DNA of 12,288 nucleotides from Aquiluna sp. (lineage in GTDB: Bacteria > Actinomycetota > Actinomycetes > Actinomycetales > Microbacteriaceae). The stretch lies in the NCBI GenBank assembly GCA_018402615.1, contig JAGYIH010000022.1, positions 1 through 12,288 of the forward strand, in the 5' to 3' direction. The position numbers and the translations under genes were made by a program. Below the pieces are notes generated by a model. The model saw only the letters and a program-made list of their open reading frames with translations, was not told where the DNA came from and did not search any database. Position 1 is the first letter of the stretch. Each line of letters begins with the position of its first letter. Positions 1-6,820 of this stretch are shown one piece after another.

Positions 1-1
1 C

Positions 2-1270
2 TTGGCGCAGGCCGCGGCGATCGTTCTTGGGTCCCAGGCAAAAGAGCGCGGCGAGCGTCCGCGAGCTGTAATCGCCCACGATCCCAGAACCTCTTCCGAC
101 TTCATTACAGCAGCCGTTTCGGCAGGACTCGCTTCCAGCGGAATCGATGTCTTTGACGCTGGCGTTTTACCAACCCCAGCTGCTGCATACCTAACAGCGG
201 ACTTGGATGCCGACTTTGGTGTCATGATTTCCGCGAGCCACAACGCCGCCCCGGACAATGGAATCAAGTTCTTCTCACGCGGTGGAAATAAGCTGCCAGA
301 CGCCACCGAAGACCAAATTGAGGCGCAGTTTGGTAAAGCGCTCACTCCGATCGGTGCAGAAGTTGGCAGGGTGGTGAGATTTGCAGATGCTGAGGATCGT
401 TACCTTGTGCACCTGATGGGCGCAGTTTCAAACCAACTGTCCGGGCTAAAGGTTGTGGTTGATTGCGCCAATGGAGCCGCAAGTGCCATCTCGCCACAGG
501 CATTTAGAAACTTGGGTGCAGAGGTTTTTGTTATTGGCGCTGACCCGGATGGCAACAATATAAATCAGGGCTGTGGTTCGACCCACCTCTCTGCCCTGCA
601 GGCTGCCGTCCTGGAGTTTGATGCCGATATGGGCATTGCTCACGATGGCGATGCCGACCGGGCACTTGCAGTTGATCACGAGGGCAAGGTGGTCGATGGC
701 GATCACATCATGGCGATTTTGGCCCTGAGTGAGAAAGCCTCTGGAAGTCTGGCAAGAAATACCCTGGTCACCACCGTGATGTCAAACCTTGGCTTGAAGA
801 TTGCAATGCGAGAAGCCGGAATCGAACTTATCGAAACTGCAGTTGGTGACCGCTATGTTCTCGAGGCTATGCGTGAGGGTGGTTACACCCTTGGTGGTGA
901 ACAGTCAGGACATCTGATCTTTTCGCAGTTTGCCACCACTGGCGATGGCATCCTCACCGGATTACTTTTGGCTTCCGAAGTTGTCAGAACGGGCAAAACA
1001 CTGAGTCAACTCGCTTCTGTCATGACCACCCTGCCCCAGGTATTAATAAACGTCCCGGGAGTTGATAGGACCAAGGTTTATGCGGATCCGGAACTGAACG
1101 ATTTCGTGGCTCACGCTCAGGCTGAGCTGGGTGAGACTGGCCGAGTATTGCTAAGGCCCTCTGGAACCGAGGATTTGGTTCGGGTCATGGTAGAGGCCAA
1201 GGACTTGGGATCGGCTCAGAGCTGGGCTGAGCGCATAGCGGTCACGGTAGAAAAGCGCCTGGCGCTTTGA
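2..1270 (+). CDS. glmM: Phosphoglucosamine mutase, 5'-truncated by the window edge
   Basis: GlmM interconverts glucosamine-6-phosphate and glucosamine-1-phosphate, the cytosolic step after GlmS on the way to UDP-GlcNAc. All signatures of the alpha-D-phosphohexomutase family are visible (numbering from the first complete codon): the phosphoserine loop SASHN at residues 77-81 with catalytic Ser79, the Mg-binding loop DGDADR at 215-220, the sugar-binding GGEQSGH at 298-304, and the phosphate-binding RPSGTED from 385. There are 422 residues here against about 445-450 for the family. About 25-30 N-terminal residues, including the usual FGTDGxRG motif, therefore lie upstream, and the TTG at position 2 is an internal Leu codon rather than the start. 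The stop TGA overlaps the TTG start of the next gene. In actinobacteria glmM usually follows rplM-rpsI, which would be expected just upstream. Identification is secure. Confidence 0.97.
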   Translation: MAQAAAIVLGSQAKERGERPRAVIAHDPRTSSDFITAAVSAGLASSGIDVFDAGVLPTPAAAYLTADLDADFGVMISASHNAAPDNGIKFFSRGGNKLPDATEDQIEAQFGKALTPIGAEVGRVVRFADAEDRYLVHLMGAVSNQLSGLKVVVDCANGAASAISPQAFRNLGAEVFVIGADPDGNNINQGCGSTHLSALQAAVLEFDADMGIAHDGDADRALAVDHEGKVVDGDHIMAILALSEKASGSLARNTLVTTVMSNLGLKIAMREAGIELIETAVGDRYVLEAMREGGYTLGGEQSGHLIFSQFATTGDGILTGLLLASEVVRTGKTLSQLASVMTTLPQVLINVPGVDRTKVYADPELNDFVAHAQAELGETGRVLLRPSGTEDLVRVMVEAKDLGSAQSWAERIAVTVEKRLAL

Positions 1271-1563
1271 GGACATTTCAACTCAGGCGCTACGAGCTTG
1301 AAACTGAACTCGCTCAGGAGTTTGTCTCTTGGGCCGTGAATGTTATTTTCCCGCTTCGCAGGGCGCTTGGCTATTCGGTCGAGTGGAGTTATTTTGACCG
1401 CGCCAACTCAGAGTTTGTCTGGTTGGCGTCCGCGGAGTGCAACCAAGCCGAATTCGAGGCTCGGGACATCACCTGGTTGGCAAGTCCCGAAAGAGCCAGT
1501 GCCGTGGTGACGATGCCGCAGGCCCTTGTTGTGGCACATGTGAGCTTTGTCGAAAGCGTTTAA
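1267..1563 (+). CDS. Small NIPSNAP-like (dimeric alpha-beta barrel) protein, function unknown
   Basis: A 98-residue protein starting at TTG 1267, which overlaps the glmM stop (TTGA). The start choice is forced, because no ATG or GTG is in frame for at least 30 bases upstream and the protein's conserved-looking opening (FQLRRYELE) comes immediately after it. No good Shine-Dalgarno is visible, so translational coupling to glmM is likely. The N-terminal RRYEL strand, a helix, then a second strand with a FVWLAS core resemble NIPSNAP/dimeric alpha-beta barrel proteins. From memory, a similar small protein follows glmM in other Microbacteriaceae. No catalytic residues can be assigned. Its position suggests co-transcription with glmM, but no biochemical role is known to me. 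The stop codon interlocks with that of coaA on the other strand. The existence of the gene is fairly sure; the family call is moderate. Confidence 0.75.
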   Translation: MRTFQLRRYELETELAQEFVSWAVNVIFPLRRALGYSVEWSYFDRANSEFVWLASAECNQAEFEARDITWLASPERASAVVTMPQALVVAHVSFVESV

Positions 1564-2507
1564 ATCTTTCTCAGTAACACCCGTTCGACCCGGTGCTGGG
1601 CACCCTTTTGCATAACCAGCGTCGCCCTGGATCTGGTGGGTTCAATGTTTTCTTTCAGGTTTACAAGGTTTATGTCTCTCCAAAACCCCTGAGCTCTTTC
1701 CATAGCTTGCTCCTTGGTCAACTCGGTGCTGAGCTTGTGAAAATAAGAGCGCGGGTCGGGGAAGGCGGTTGACCAGAGCTGCTCAAAGCGAGAGAGATAC
1801 CAGTTCTCAATATTCTTGGTGTCAGCGTCAATGTAGATGCTGAAGTCAAAGTAGTCACTAAGCGCAAGCTCCTGACCGATGCTGGGCGGCTGCAAAACAT
1901 TGAGCCCCTCAACAATCAGCACGTCGGGAGCCGTGACGATTTCATGCTCTCCCGGAACAATGTCGTATGCCAGGTGAGAGTAGACCGGAGCCATTACATT
2001 TTGCTTGCCAGATTTGATTTCGCTCACAAACTGCAGCAGCGCCTTGCGGTCGTAGCTTTCGGGAAACCCCTTTTTCGACATGAGACCGCGGCGCTCAAGC
2101 TCTGCGTTGGGATATAAAAACCCGTCGGTGGTCACCAGTTCAACATTTGGAATCCCAGCCCAGCGCTTCATCAAAAGCCTTAGCAATCTGGCAACCGTTG
2201 ATTTGCCAACCGCAACCGAACCCGCGATTCCGATTATGAATGGGGTCCTGGCTTGACTGGATCCAAAAAACTCTCCGGTATTTTCGTGCAGGCTTTGAAC
2301 CGATGTCGCATACAGGCTCAGGAGTTGACTAACCGGGAGATAAACCTCGGTTACCTCTTTGAGGTCGAGGAAGTCTCCCAGCCCCTTTACCTTTTCAAGT
2401 TCCTCAAGCGTTAGCGGGGGGCTGTTGTTCTTGCCCAGTTCTGCCCAGTCCGCGCGCTGGATGGCGAGATAGGGGGAGGGGGCCTCGGGCCCCTGGGTTA
2501 CAGTCAC
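1560..2507 (-). CDS. coaA: Type I pantothenate kinase
   Basis: CoaA phosphorylates pantothenate with ATP, the first and usually rate-controlling step of coenzyme A synthesis in the cytosol. The 315-residue protein is full length (the mycobacterial enzyme is about 312) and contains the P-loop GSVAVGKST at residues 96-104, followed by the family signatures TTDGFLYPN (126-134), KGFPESYDR (146-154), PVYSHLAYDI (174-183) and EGLNVLQ (200-206). The C-terminal RATLVMQKG...RVLLRKI ending is also typical. The start is GTG at 2507-2505, where the SPYLAIQRADW opening follows at residue 11 as in homologues. No clear Shine-Dalgarno precedes it. It is transcribed against glmM and glmS, and its stop shares bases with the stop of the upstream plus-strand gene. 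Its product links functionally to AcpS, which uses CoA. Very confident. Confidence 0.97.
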   Translation of the reverse strand: MTVTQGPEAPSPYLAIQRADWAELGKNNSPPLTLEELEKVKGLGDFLDLKEVTEVYLPVSQLLSLYATSVQSLHENTGEFFGSSQARTPFIIGIAGSVAVGKSTVARLLRLLMKRWAGIPNVELVTTDGFLYPNAELERRGLMSKKGFPESYDRKALLQFVSEIKSGKQNVMAPVYSHLAYDIVPGEHEIVTAPDVLIVEGLNVLQPPSIGQELALSDYFDFSIYIDADTKNIENWYLSRFEQLWSTAFPDPRSYFHKLSTELTKEQAMERAQGFWRDINLVNLKENIEPTRSRATLVMQKGAQHRVERVLLRKI

Positions 2508-2524
2508 GAGAGCTTATTCTGCCG

Positions 2525-2531
2525 TAGATTA
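2525..2531. promoter_or_regulatory. Overlapping divergent -10 elements for coaA and glmS
   Basis: Only 30 bp separate the coaA and glmS start codons. In the middle, TAGATTA reads as the -10-like TAGATT on the plus strand (2525-2530) and as TAATCT on the minus strand (2531-2526). On the plus strand the ATG of glmS lies 7 nt beyond the hexamer, where transcription would begin, which fits a leaderless mRNA; no Shine-Dalgarno is present. On the minus strand a start about 7 nt downstream would give a leader of about 12 nt for coaA. Neither side has a good -35 at 17 bp. This is an inference from sequence geometry only. Confidence 0.45.
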
Positions 2532-2537
2532 GTGGCC

Positions 2538-4388
2538 ATGTGTGGAATCGTGGGCTATGTCGGCTCGGGGTCTTCCCTTGACGTTTTGCTCGGCGGTCTA
2601 AAACGCCTGGAATATCGAGGCTACGACTCCGCGGGAATCTCGGTAATTGATGCCGAAGTGGGTTTGCAAACTCGCAAGCGCGCAGGCAAGCTCTCGGTCT
2701 TAGTGGCGGACCTGAAAAAAAGCCCGATCAGGGATGCTCAAATTGGCATCGGACACACTCGCTGGGCTACTCATGGAGCTCCAACCGACGGCAATGCTCA
2801 CCCGCACCTTGGTGGTGAACACCTAAAGCTCTCGCTAATCCACAATGGCATTATCGAAAACTTCGCCGAACTCAAGGCGGAGCTGGTTGCTGAAGGCGTG
2901 AAGTTCAGCTCGCAGACCGACAGCGAGGTTGCCGCTCACCTGGTCGCCCGGGCCTACGAGCAAACTCAAGACCTGAGCCAGGCCTTTCGGATGGTGGTTG
3001 GTCGTCTCGAGGGCGCCTTCACGCTTTTGTGCATTCACGAGGATTACCAGGACCTGGTTTTGGCCGCTCGAAGAAATTCACCGCTGGTCATTGGTCTTGG
3101 CGACAACGAGAATTTCCTGGGTTCTGATGTGGCGGCATTCGTGGCACACACCAAGCGAGCGGTTTCAGTGGGTCAAGACCAGATCGTGGAGCTTAGAAAA
3201 GACTCGGTTGTGATCACTAGCTTCGAAGGCGAACCAGTTGAGCTCAGTGAATTCTTAGTGGACTGGGATGCCAGTGCTGCGTCCAAGGGCGGCTGGCCCT
3301 CATTTATGGCTAAGGAGATAGCCGACCAACCCCAGGCGGTTGGCGACACTCTGATGGGAAGACTGGCATCAGATGGTTCGGTCAAGCTCTCTGAATTTTC
3401 CGGACTGGATGCGCTCACGGAAGTGGAACGCATTGTTATCGTGGCCTGCGGCACCGCCGCCTATGCCGGTGAGGTTGCCAAGTACTCGATTGAGAAGTGG
3501 GCCAAAGTCCCGGTGAGCGTCGAGCTTGCCCACGAGTTTCGCTACCGCGATCCGATTATTACCAGCAGCACCCTGGTCATTGCGATTAGCCAATCGGGCG
3601 AAACCATGGACACTTTGATGGCAACTCGTTACGCCAAGGAGCGCGGAGCCAAGGTTCTCGCAATATGCAATACCCAGGGCGCAACGCTTGCTCGCGAGGC
3701 TGATGCCACCATCTACACCCATGCCGGGCCAGAGGTTGCGGTTGCCTCCACCAAGGCTTTCACCGCGCAGATTACCGCCGGTCAGCTGGTGGCTCTGGCG
3801 CTTGCGAGCATTCGCGGAGCAATGAGCCAGGAAGATTTGAATGAGCTTGGTCTGGAACTGCTAAAGCTGCCAAGAAATGTGAAGCAGGTCTTGGACTCGG
3901 TTGGCAGAATGAAGGAGCTGGGCCAAGAGCTCTCGCAGGCCAAGTCAATTCTGTTTTTGGGTCGAAACGTTGGTTACCCGATTGCCCTGGAGGGCGCTCT
4001 CAAGCTCAAGGAGCTGGCATATATTCACGCCGAGGGCTTCGCGGCCGGGGAGCTCAAGCATGGGCCGATTGCACTTATCGAAGCTGGGCAACCGGTAATA
4101 GTCATAGTGCCGGCCAAGAAAACTCCGGGGTCACTACAGCCCAAGGTGATTTCCAATATTCAGGAGATAAAGGCCCGCGGGGCAAAAGTGATAGCGATTG
4201 CCGAAGAGGGTGACCTTGACGTTCTAGAGTCTGCGGACGAGGTGTTCTTTATCCCAAAGACCCATCCGATGATGGCCGCTCAGCTAAGTGTTATCCCACT
4301 GCAGGTATTCGCCATGGAGCTGGCAACCGCCAAGGGCTTGGATGTTGACCAGCCTAGAAACTTGGCCAAGAGCGTCACGGTTGAGTAG
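2538..4388 (+). CDS. glmS: Glutamine-fructose-6-phosphate aminotransferase (isomerizing)
   Basis: GlmS makes glucosamine-6-phosphate from fructose-6-phosphate and glutamine, the entry step to UDP-GlcNAc and peptidoglycan. The start is ATG 2538 and not the in-frame GTG at 2532, because removal of the initiator Met must expose Cys2 as the N-terminal nucleophile of the glutaminase domain (MCGIVGYVG). Glutaminase motifs RGYDSAG (27-33), RWATHG (75-80) and HNG (102-104) follow. Two SIS domains make up the C-terminal half, with SQSGET at 351-356, catalytic candidates Glu492 and His508 (matching E. coli Glu488/His504 by spacing), and the closing LAKSVTVE. The length of 616 residues is normal. Its stop overlaps the acpS start by one base. 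No glmS ribozyme is possible in the 30-bp upstream gap. It appears to open a tightly packed run to 8301. Confidence 0.98.
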   Translation: MCGIVGYVGSGSSLDVLLGGLKRLEYRGYDSAGISVIDAEVGLQTRKRAGKLSVLVADLKKSPIRDAQIGIGHTRWATHGAPTDGNAHPHLGGEHLKLSLIHNGIIENFAELKAELVAEGVKFSSQTDSEVAAHLVARAYEQTQDLSQAFRMVVGRLEGAFTLLCIHEDYQDLVLAARRNSPLVIGLGDNENFLGSDVAAFVAHTKRAVSVGQDQIVELRKDSVVITSFEGEPVELSEFLVDWDASAASKGGWPSFMAKEIADQPQAVGDTLMGRLASDGSVKLSEFSGLDALTEVERIVIVACGTAAYAGEVAKYSIEKWAKVPVSVELAHEFRYRDPIITSSTLVIAISQSGETMDTLMATRYAKERGAKVLAICNTQGATLAREADATIYTHAGPEVAVASTKAFTAQITAGQLVALALASIRGAMSQEDLNELGLELLKLPRNVKQVLDSVGRMKELGQELSQAKSILFLGRNVGYPIALEGALKLKELAYIHAEGFAAGELKHGPIALIEAGQPVIVIVPAKKTPGSLQPKVISNIQEIKARGAKVIAIAEEGDLDVLESADEVFFIPKTHPMMAAQLSVIPLQVFAMELATAKGLDVDQPRNLAKSVTVE

Positions 4389-4741
4389 TGATTATTGGTA
4401 TTGGCACCGACATCTGTTCCGTGCAGCGCTTGACTGAGTCCCTATTGCGAACACCAAACCTCAAGGGGCGCCTGTTCAGGGAATCCGAGCAGTCGCTCTC
4501 TGAGCAGTCCATGGCTGGCAGGTTTGCCGCCAAGGAGGCATTGGCCAAGGCAATTGGCGACCCGAGGCTCTTGAACTGGAATGAGATTGAGGTTGTAAAC
4601 AGCGATTCTGGAAAGCCGGTGTTTGTTTTCCACGGCAAGACTGCCGAAAGCATTAGTGCGGCGGGTGTGGAAAACAGCTGGCTTTCGATCTCTCACGACG
4701 CTGGAGTTGCAATTGCAATCGTCGTACTGGAGGCTAACTAA
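4388..4741 (+). CDS. acpS: Holo-[acyl-carrier-protein] synthase
   Basis: AcpS transfers the 4'-phosphopantetheine arm from coenzyme A to the serine of acyl carrier protein, activating it for fatty acid synthesis. The 117-residue length is typical. It opens with IGIGTDI, containing Asp8, the Mg ligand. The second ligand, Glu50, sits in FAAKEALAKAIG (46-57), and the C-terminal SISHD (100-104) is the expected closing motif. The start is GTG 4388, sharing one base with the glmS TAG stop. No Shine-Dalgarno is evident, so coupling to glmS is likely. The stop abuts the alr start directly. From memory, naxE/naxD-type genes often stand between acpS and alr in relatives; none is present here. Function is secure. 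Confidence 0.95.
   Translation: MIIGIGTDICSVQRLTESLLRTPNLKGRLFRESEQSLSEQSMAGRFAAKEALAKAIGDPRLLNWNEIEVVNSDSGKPVFVFHGKTAESISAAGVENSWLSISHDAGVAIAIVVLEAN
4729..4733 (+). promoter_or_regulatory. Shine-Dalgarno for alr inside the acpS 3' end
   Basis: GGAGG lies 8 nt before the alr ATG at 4742, within the last codons of acpS. It is one of the few strong Shine-Dalgarno sites in this cluster and supports ATG 4742 as the alr start. Confidence 0.75.
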
Positions 4742-5806
4742 ATGCGCAGCATAGAAATCGACCTTGGGGCAATCAAGCACAACTACGGTGTGCTGAAGGC
4801 AAGATTTGGGGACAAGGCGATCATGGCGGTTGTGAAAGCCAATGCCTATGGTCATGGCATGCACGAGGTTGCCAAGGCACTTGAAGAGGTGAATGTTGAC
4901 GCGCTCGCAACGGCAGATCTCAGTGAAGCCATGGAGCTTCGGATGGCGGGTATTCGCTCTAGGTTGATGTGCTGGCTGGTGTTGCCGGATGACGATTTCC
5001 AGACTGCCAAAGAGCAGCAGATTGAAATTGGAGTTTCCAATTTTGAGGTTCTGGCCGCTGTTCCAATCGGCACCAAGATCCACATCAAGCTGGACACCGG
5101 TCTGGGCCGCAATGGTTTTGTGAAGGCGGATTGGGAGCAGCTTTTTTCCGCTCTTGCTGGGCACGACCTAATCGGTGTCTTTACCCACCTTTCAAACACC
5201 TCACTATCGGATGACCTAAAGCAGCGCGCCAACTTTGATGCCGCGCTGGCAATGGCTGAGGCAAGGGGGCTTTCGGGTTTTCAGACCCACCTTTCGGCTT
5301 CCGCCGCAGCCCTGAACTACTCAGAATTTGACTACGACATGGTGCGGGTGGGGCTAGCGCTCTACGGCCAGAATCCCTTCGAGGACCAAGAGCTTGATGG
5401 CATTGAGCTGCGGCCGGCGATGCGGGCGCTCTCCAGAACAGCGGGCTTCAAGAGGGTTCAAGCGGGTCAGGGAGTTTCCTACGGCTATCGCTACGTGGCC
5501 GAACGAGCAACCAACCTGGTGCTGGTCCCCTTTGGCTATGCAGAGGGAATGCCCAGGATCTCCGAGGGTGCAGACGTAAACATTCTGGGAAAGAGGTACC
5601 CCGTGGTGGGCAGGGTGGCGATGGATCAGTTTGTTGTTGAGGTGGGGGACAATCAGATTCCGATTGGCAGCGAGGTCGTTATTTTTGGTGATCCGAGCAA
5701 GGGCGAGCCGTCAGTTGATGCTTTGGCAAAGAGTGCCAAGACCGTCAACTACGAAATTGTCACCCGAATTGGCGGCAGGGCCAATCGGGTATTTGTTGAG
5801 CGATGA
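4742..5806 (+). CDS. alr: Alanine racemase
   Basis: Alr is the PLP enzyme that interconverts L- and D-alanine, providing D-Ala for the peptidoglycan stem peptide. PLP-binding Lys32 lies in AVVKANAYGHG (29-39). The substrate-side segment RVGLALYG (202-209) follows. Arg232 fits the residue that contacts the PLP pyridine nitrogen, Tyr247 in VSYGYRY is the expected second catalytic base, and AMDQF (293-297) matches the C-terminal domain motif. Length 354 is normal to slightly short. The start ATG is preceded by GGAGG. The TGA stop overlaps the tsaE ATG in an ATGA 4-bp overlap, implying coupled translation. The alr-tsaE-tsaB-rimI-tsaD order is conserved across many actinobacteria, including mycobacteria. 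Confident. Confidence 0.97.
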   Translation: MRSIEIDLGAIKHNYGVLKARFGDKAIMAVVKANAYGHGMHEVAKALEEVNVDALATADLSEAMELRMAGIRSRLMCWLVLPDDDFQTAKEQQIEIGVSNFEVLAAVPIGTKIHIKLDTGLGRNGFVKADWEQLFSALAGHDLIGVFTHLSNTSLSDDLKQRANFDAALAMAEARGLSGFQTHLSASAAALNYSEFDYDMVRVGLALYGQNPFEDQELDGIELRPAMRALSRTAGFKRVQAGQGVSYGYRYVAERATNLVLVPFGYAEGMPRISEGADVNILGKRYPVVGRVAMDQFVVEVGDNQIPIGSEVVIFGDPSKGEPSVDALAKSAKTVNYEIVTRIGGRANRVFVER

Positions 5807-6255
5807 AATTCACCATCTCCACTCCAGATGCAATGGAGCAGTTTGGTCAGGAGCTGGCCAAACAGCTTCGGGCTGGGGATTTGGTATTGCTTGAGGGCAA
5901 CCTGGGAGCCGGAAAGACGACTTTGACTCGAGGTATAGGAGAGGCGCTTGGGGCAACCGGTACCGTGCAGTCACCAACATTTGTGCTGGCCCGCACCCAT
6001 CGGACCGAAAGCGGTCCAAAACTTGTCCACGTTGACGCCTATCGGCTTTCAAGCGCAGTTGAGTTGGATGACTTGGACATAGATTTCGAGCGCTCCATCG
6101 TGGTAATCGAGTGGCCCAGAGACTTTTTGGATGGCGTTTTAGATCAGTTCATGCGCGTAAGAATTGATCGCGGTCGGCAAGATGATGTGCGCGAGGTTGA
6201 GCTGAGCTTCAAGGGTGATAGGTGGCGGGGGGTTGAAATTGCTTTTAGCGATTGA
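5803..6255 (+). CDS. tsaE: tRNA t6A37 biosynthesis ATPase TsaE
   Basis: TsaE is the P-loop ATPase that works with TsaB-TsaD in transferring the threonylcarbamoyl group to A37 of ANN-decoding tRNAs in the cytosol. The Walker A motif GNLGAGKTT lies at residues 32-40, followed by the switch-like SPTF (57-60), the HVDAYRL motif (76-82) and VIEWP (101-105). These occur in the same order as in E. coli TsaE. The length of 150 residues is normal. ATG 5803 sits in a 4-bp overlap with the alr stop. The gene's last 23 bp overlap the tsaB start. Confident. Confidence 0.95.
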   Translation: MKFTISTPDAMEQFGQELAKQLRAGDLVLLEGNLGAGKTTLTRGIGEALGATGTVQSPTFVLARTHRTESGPKLVHVDAYRLSSAVELDDLDIDFERSIVVIEWPRDFLDGVLDQFMRVRIDRGRQDDVREVELSFKGDRWRGVEIAFSD

Positions 6256-6820
6256 CTCTTCTGCCGGAACCTCGGCGGCAATCTTTGATGAAAGCTCACT
6301 ACTGGCCAGCGTCGAGTTTGCTGACCCCTTTGGTCACGCAGAAAACATCGGGCAGGCGATTAGGGAGGTCTTGCAGCAGGCCAAAATAACCGCCAAGGAA
6401 CTGGACTCGGTTGTAATTGGAAGGGGTCCCGCTCCCTACACCGGGCTGCGAGTGGGGATGGCCGCTGGCATATCACTGGCAAAAACCCTCGGGCTCAAGC
6501 TCTACGGCGTGATGGTTTTAGATGCTATTGCCCATGGCCAGCAGGGCGATCTGGTGGTCACAACCGACGCCAAAAGAGGCGAACTGTTCCACGCCAAATA
6601 TGAGGCTGGTTTCAGAACTCAAGGACCTGAGGTGATTTCTCCCACGGAGTTTTTCGTGCCGGCTGGCTTTAGTCACGTGACGCTCTCCTGCAATGCGGAA
6701 CTGGTAGGTCGCTATGCGATAGCGGCATTGAATATGGGTGCCGATCTCTCGGAAGTGAGCGCGCTTTACCTAAGGTCGGTAGATGTCAACATCTCCAAGG
6801 GAAAGCGGGTTACCGGCTAA
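6233..6820 (+). CDS. tsaB: tRNA t6A37 complex dimerization subunit TsaB
   Basis: TsaB is the inactive ASKHA-fold partner that dimerizes with TsaD in the t6A synthase. I place the start at TTG 6233, giving the family-typical opening [16 protein letters not shown] at 6220-6225 stands 7 nt upstream as Shine-Dalgarno. An in-frame GTG at 6215 would add a glycine-rich hexapeptide lacking family support and would include the Shine-Dalgarno. Seen motifs are [11 protein letters not shown] near the N-terminus, the conserved [14 protein letters not shown] segment, and a C-terminal YLR..D...SKGKRV ending. At 195 residues it is shorter than the usual 215-230, mostly through a trimmed C-terminal half. It overlaps tsaE by 23 bp and the downstream fusion gene by 1 bp (TAATG). 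RimI, which is sometimes fused to TsaB, is here fused to TsaD instead. Confidence 0.92.
   Translation: MKLLLAIDSSAGTSAAIFDESSLLASVEFADPFGHAENIGQAIREVLQQAKITAKELDSVVIGRGPAPYTGLRVGMAAGISLAKTLGLKLYGVMVLDAIAHGQQGDLVVTTDAKRGELFHAKYEAGFRTQGPEVISPTEFFVPAGFSHVTLSCNAELVGRYAIAALNMGADLSEVSALYLRSVDVNISKGKRVTG

Noticed and set aside
2532..2537. GTG at 2532 as an earlier glmS start
   Set aside because: It would place the glutaminase Cys at residue 4; the family needs Cys directly after the initiator Met, which ATG 2538 provides.
2508..2537. glmS ribozyme or riboswitch upstream of glmS
   Set aside because: The gap is only 30 bp and the glmS ribozyme needs far more sequence; no such fold is possible without lying in coaA.
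4442..5164. 240-codon open frame on the minus strand across acpS and alr
   Set aside because: It is antisense to two well-recognised genes, is rich in His, Arg and Cys, and has no recognisable domain; it is a shadow of plus-strand codon bias.
6215..6232. GTG at 6215 as the tsaB start
   Set aside because: It adds a glycine-rich hexapeptide with no family counterpart and overlaps the AGGTGG that best serves TTG 6233.
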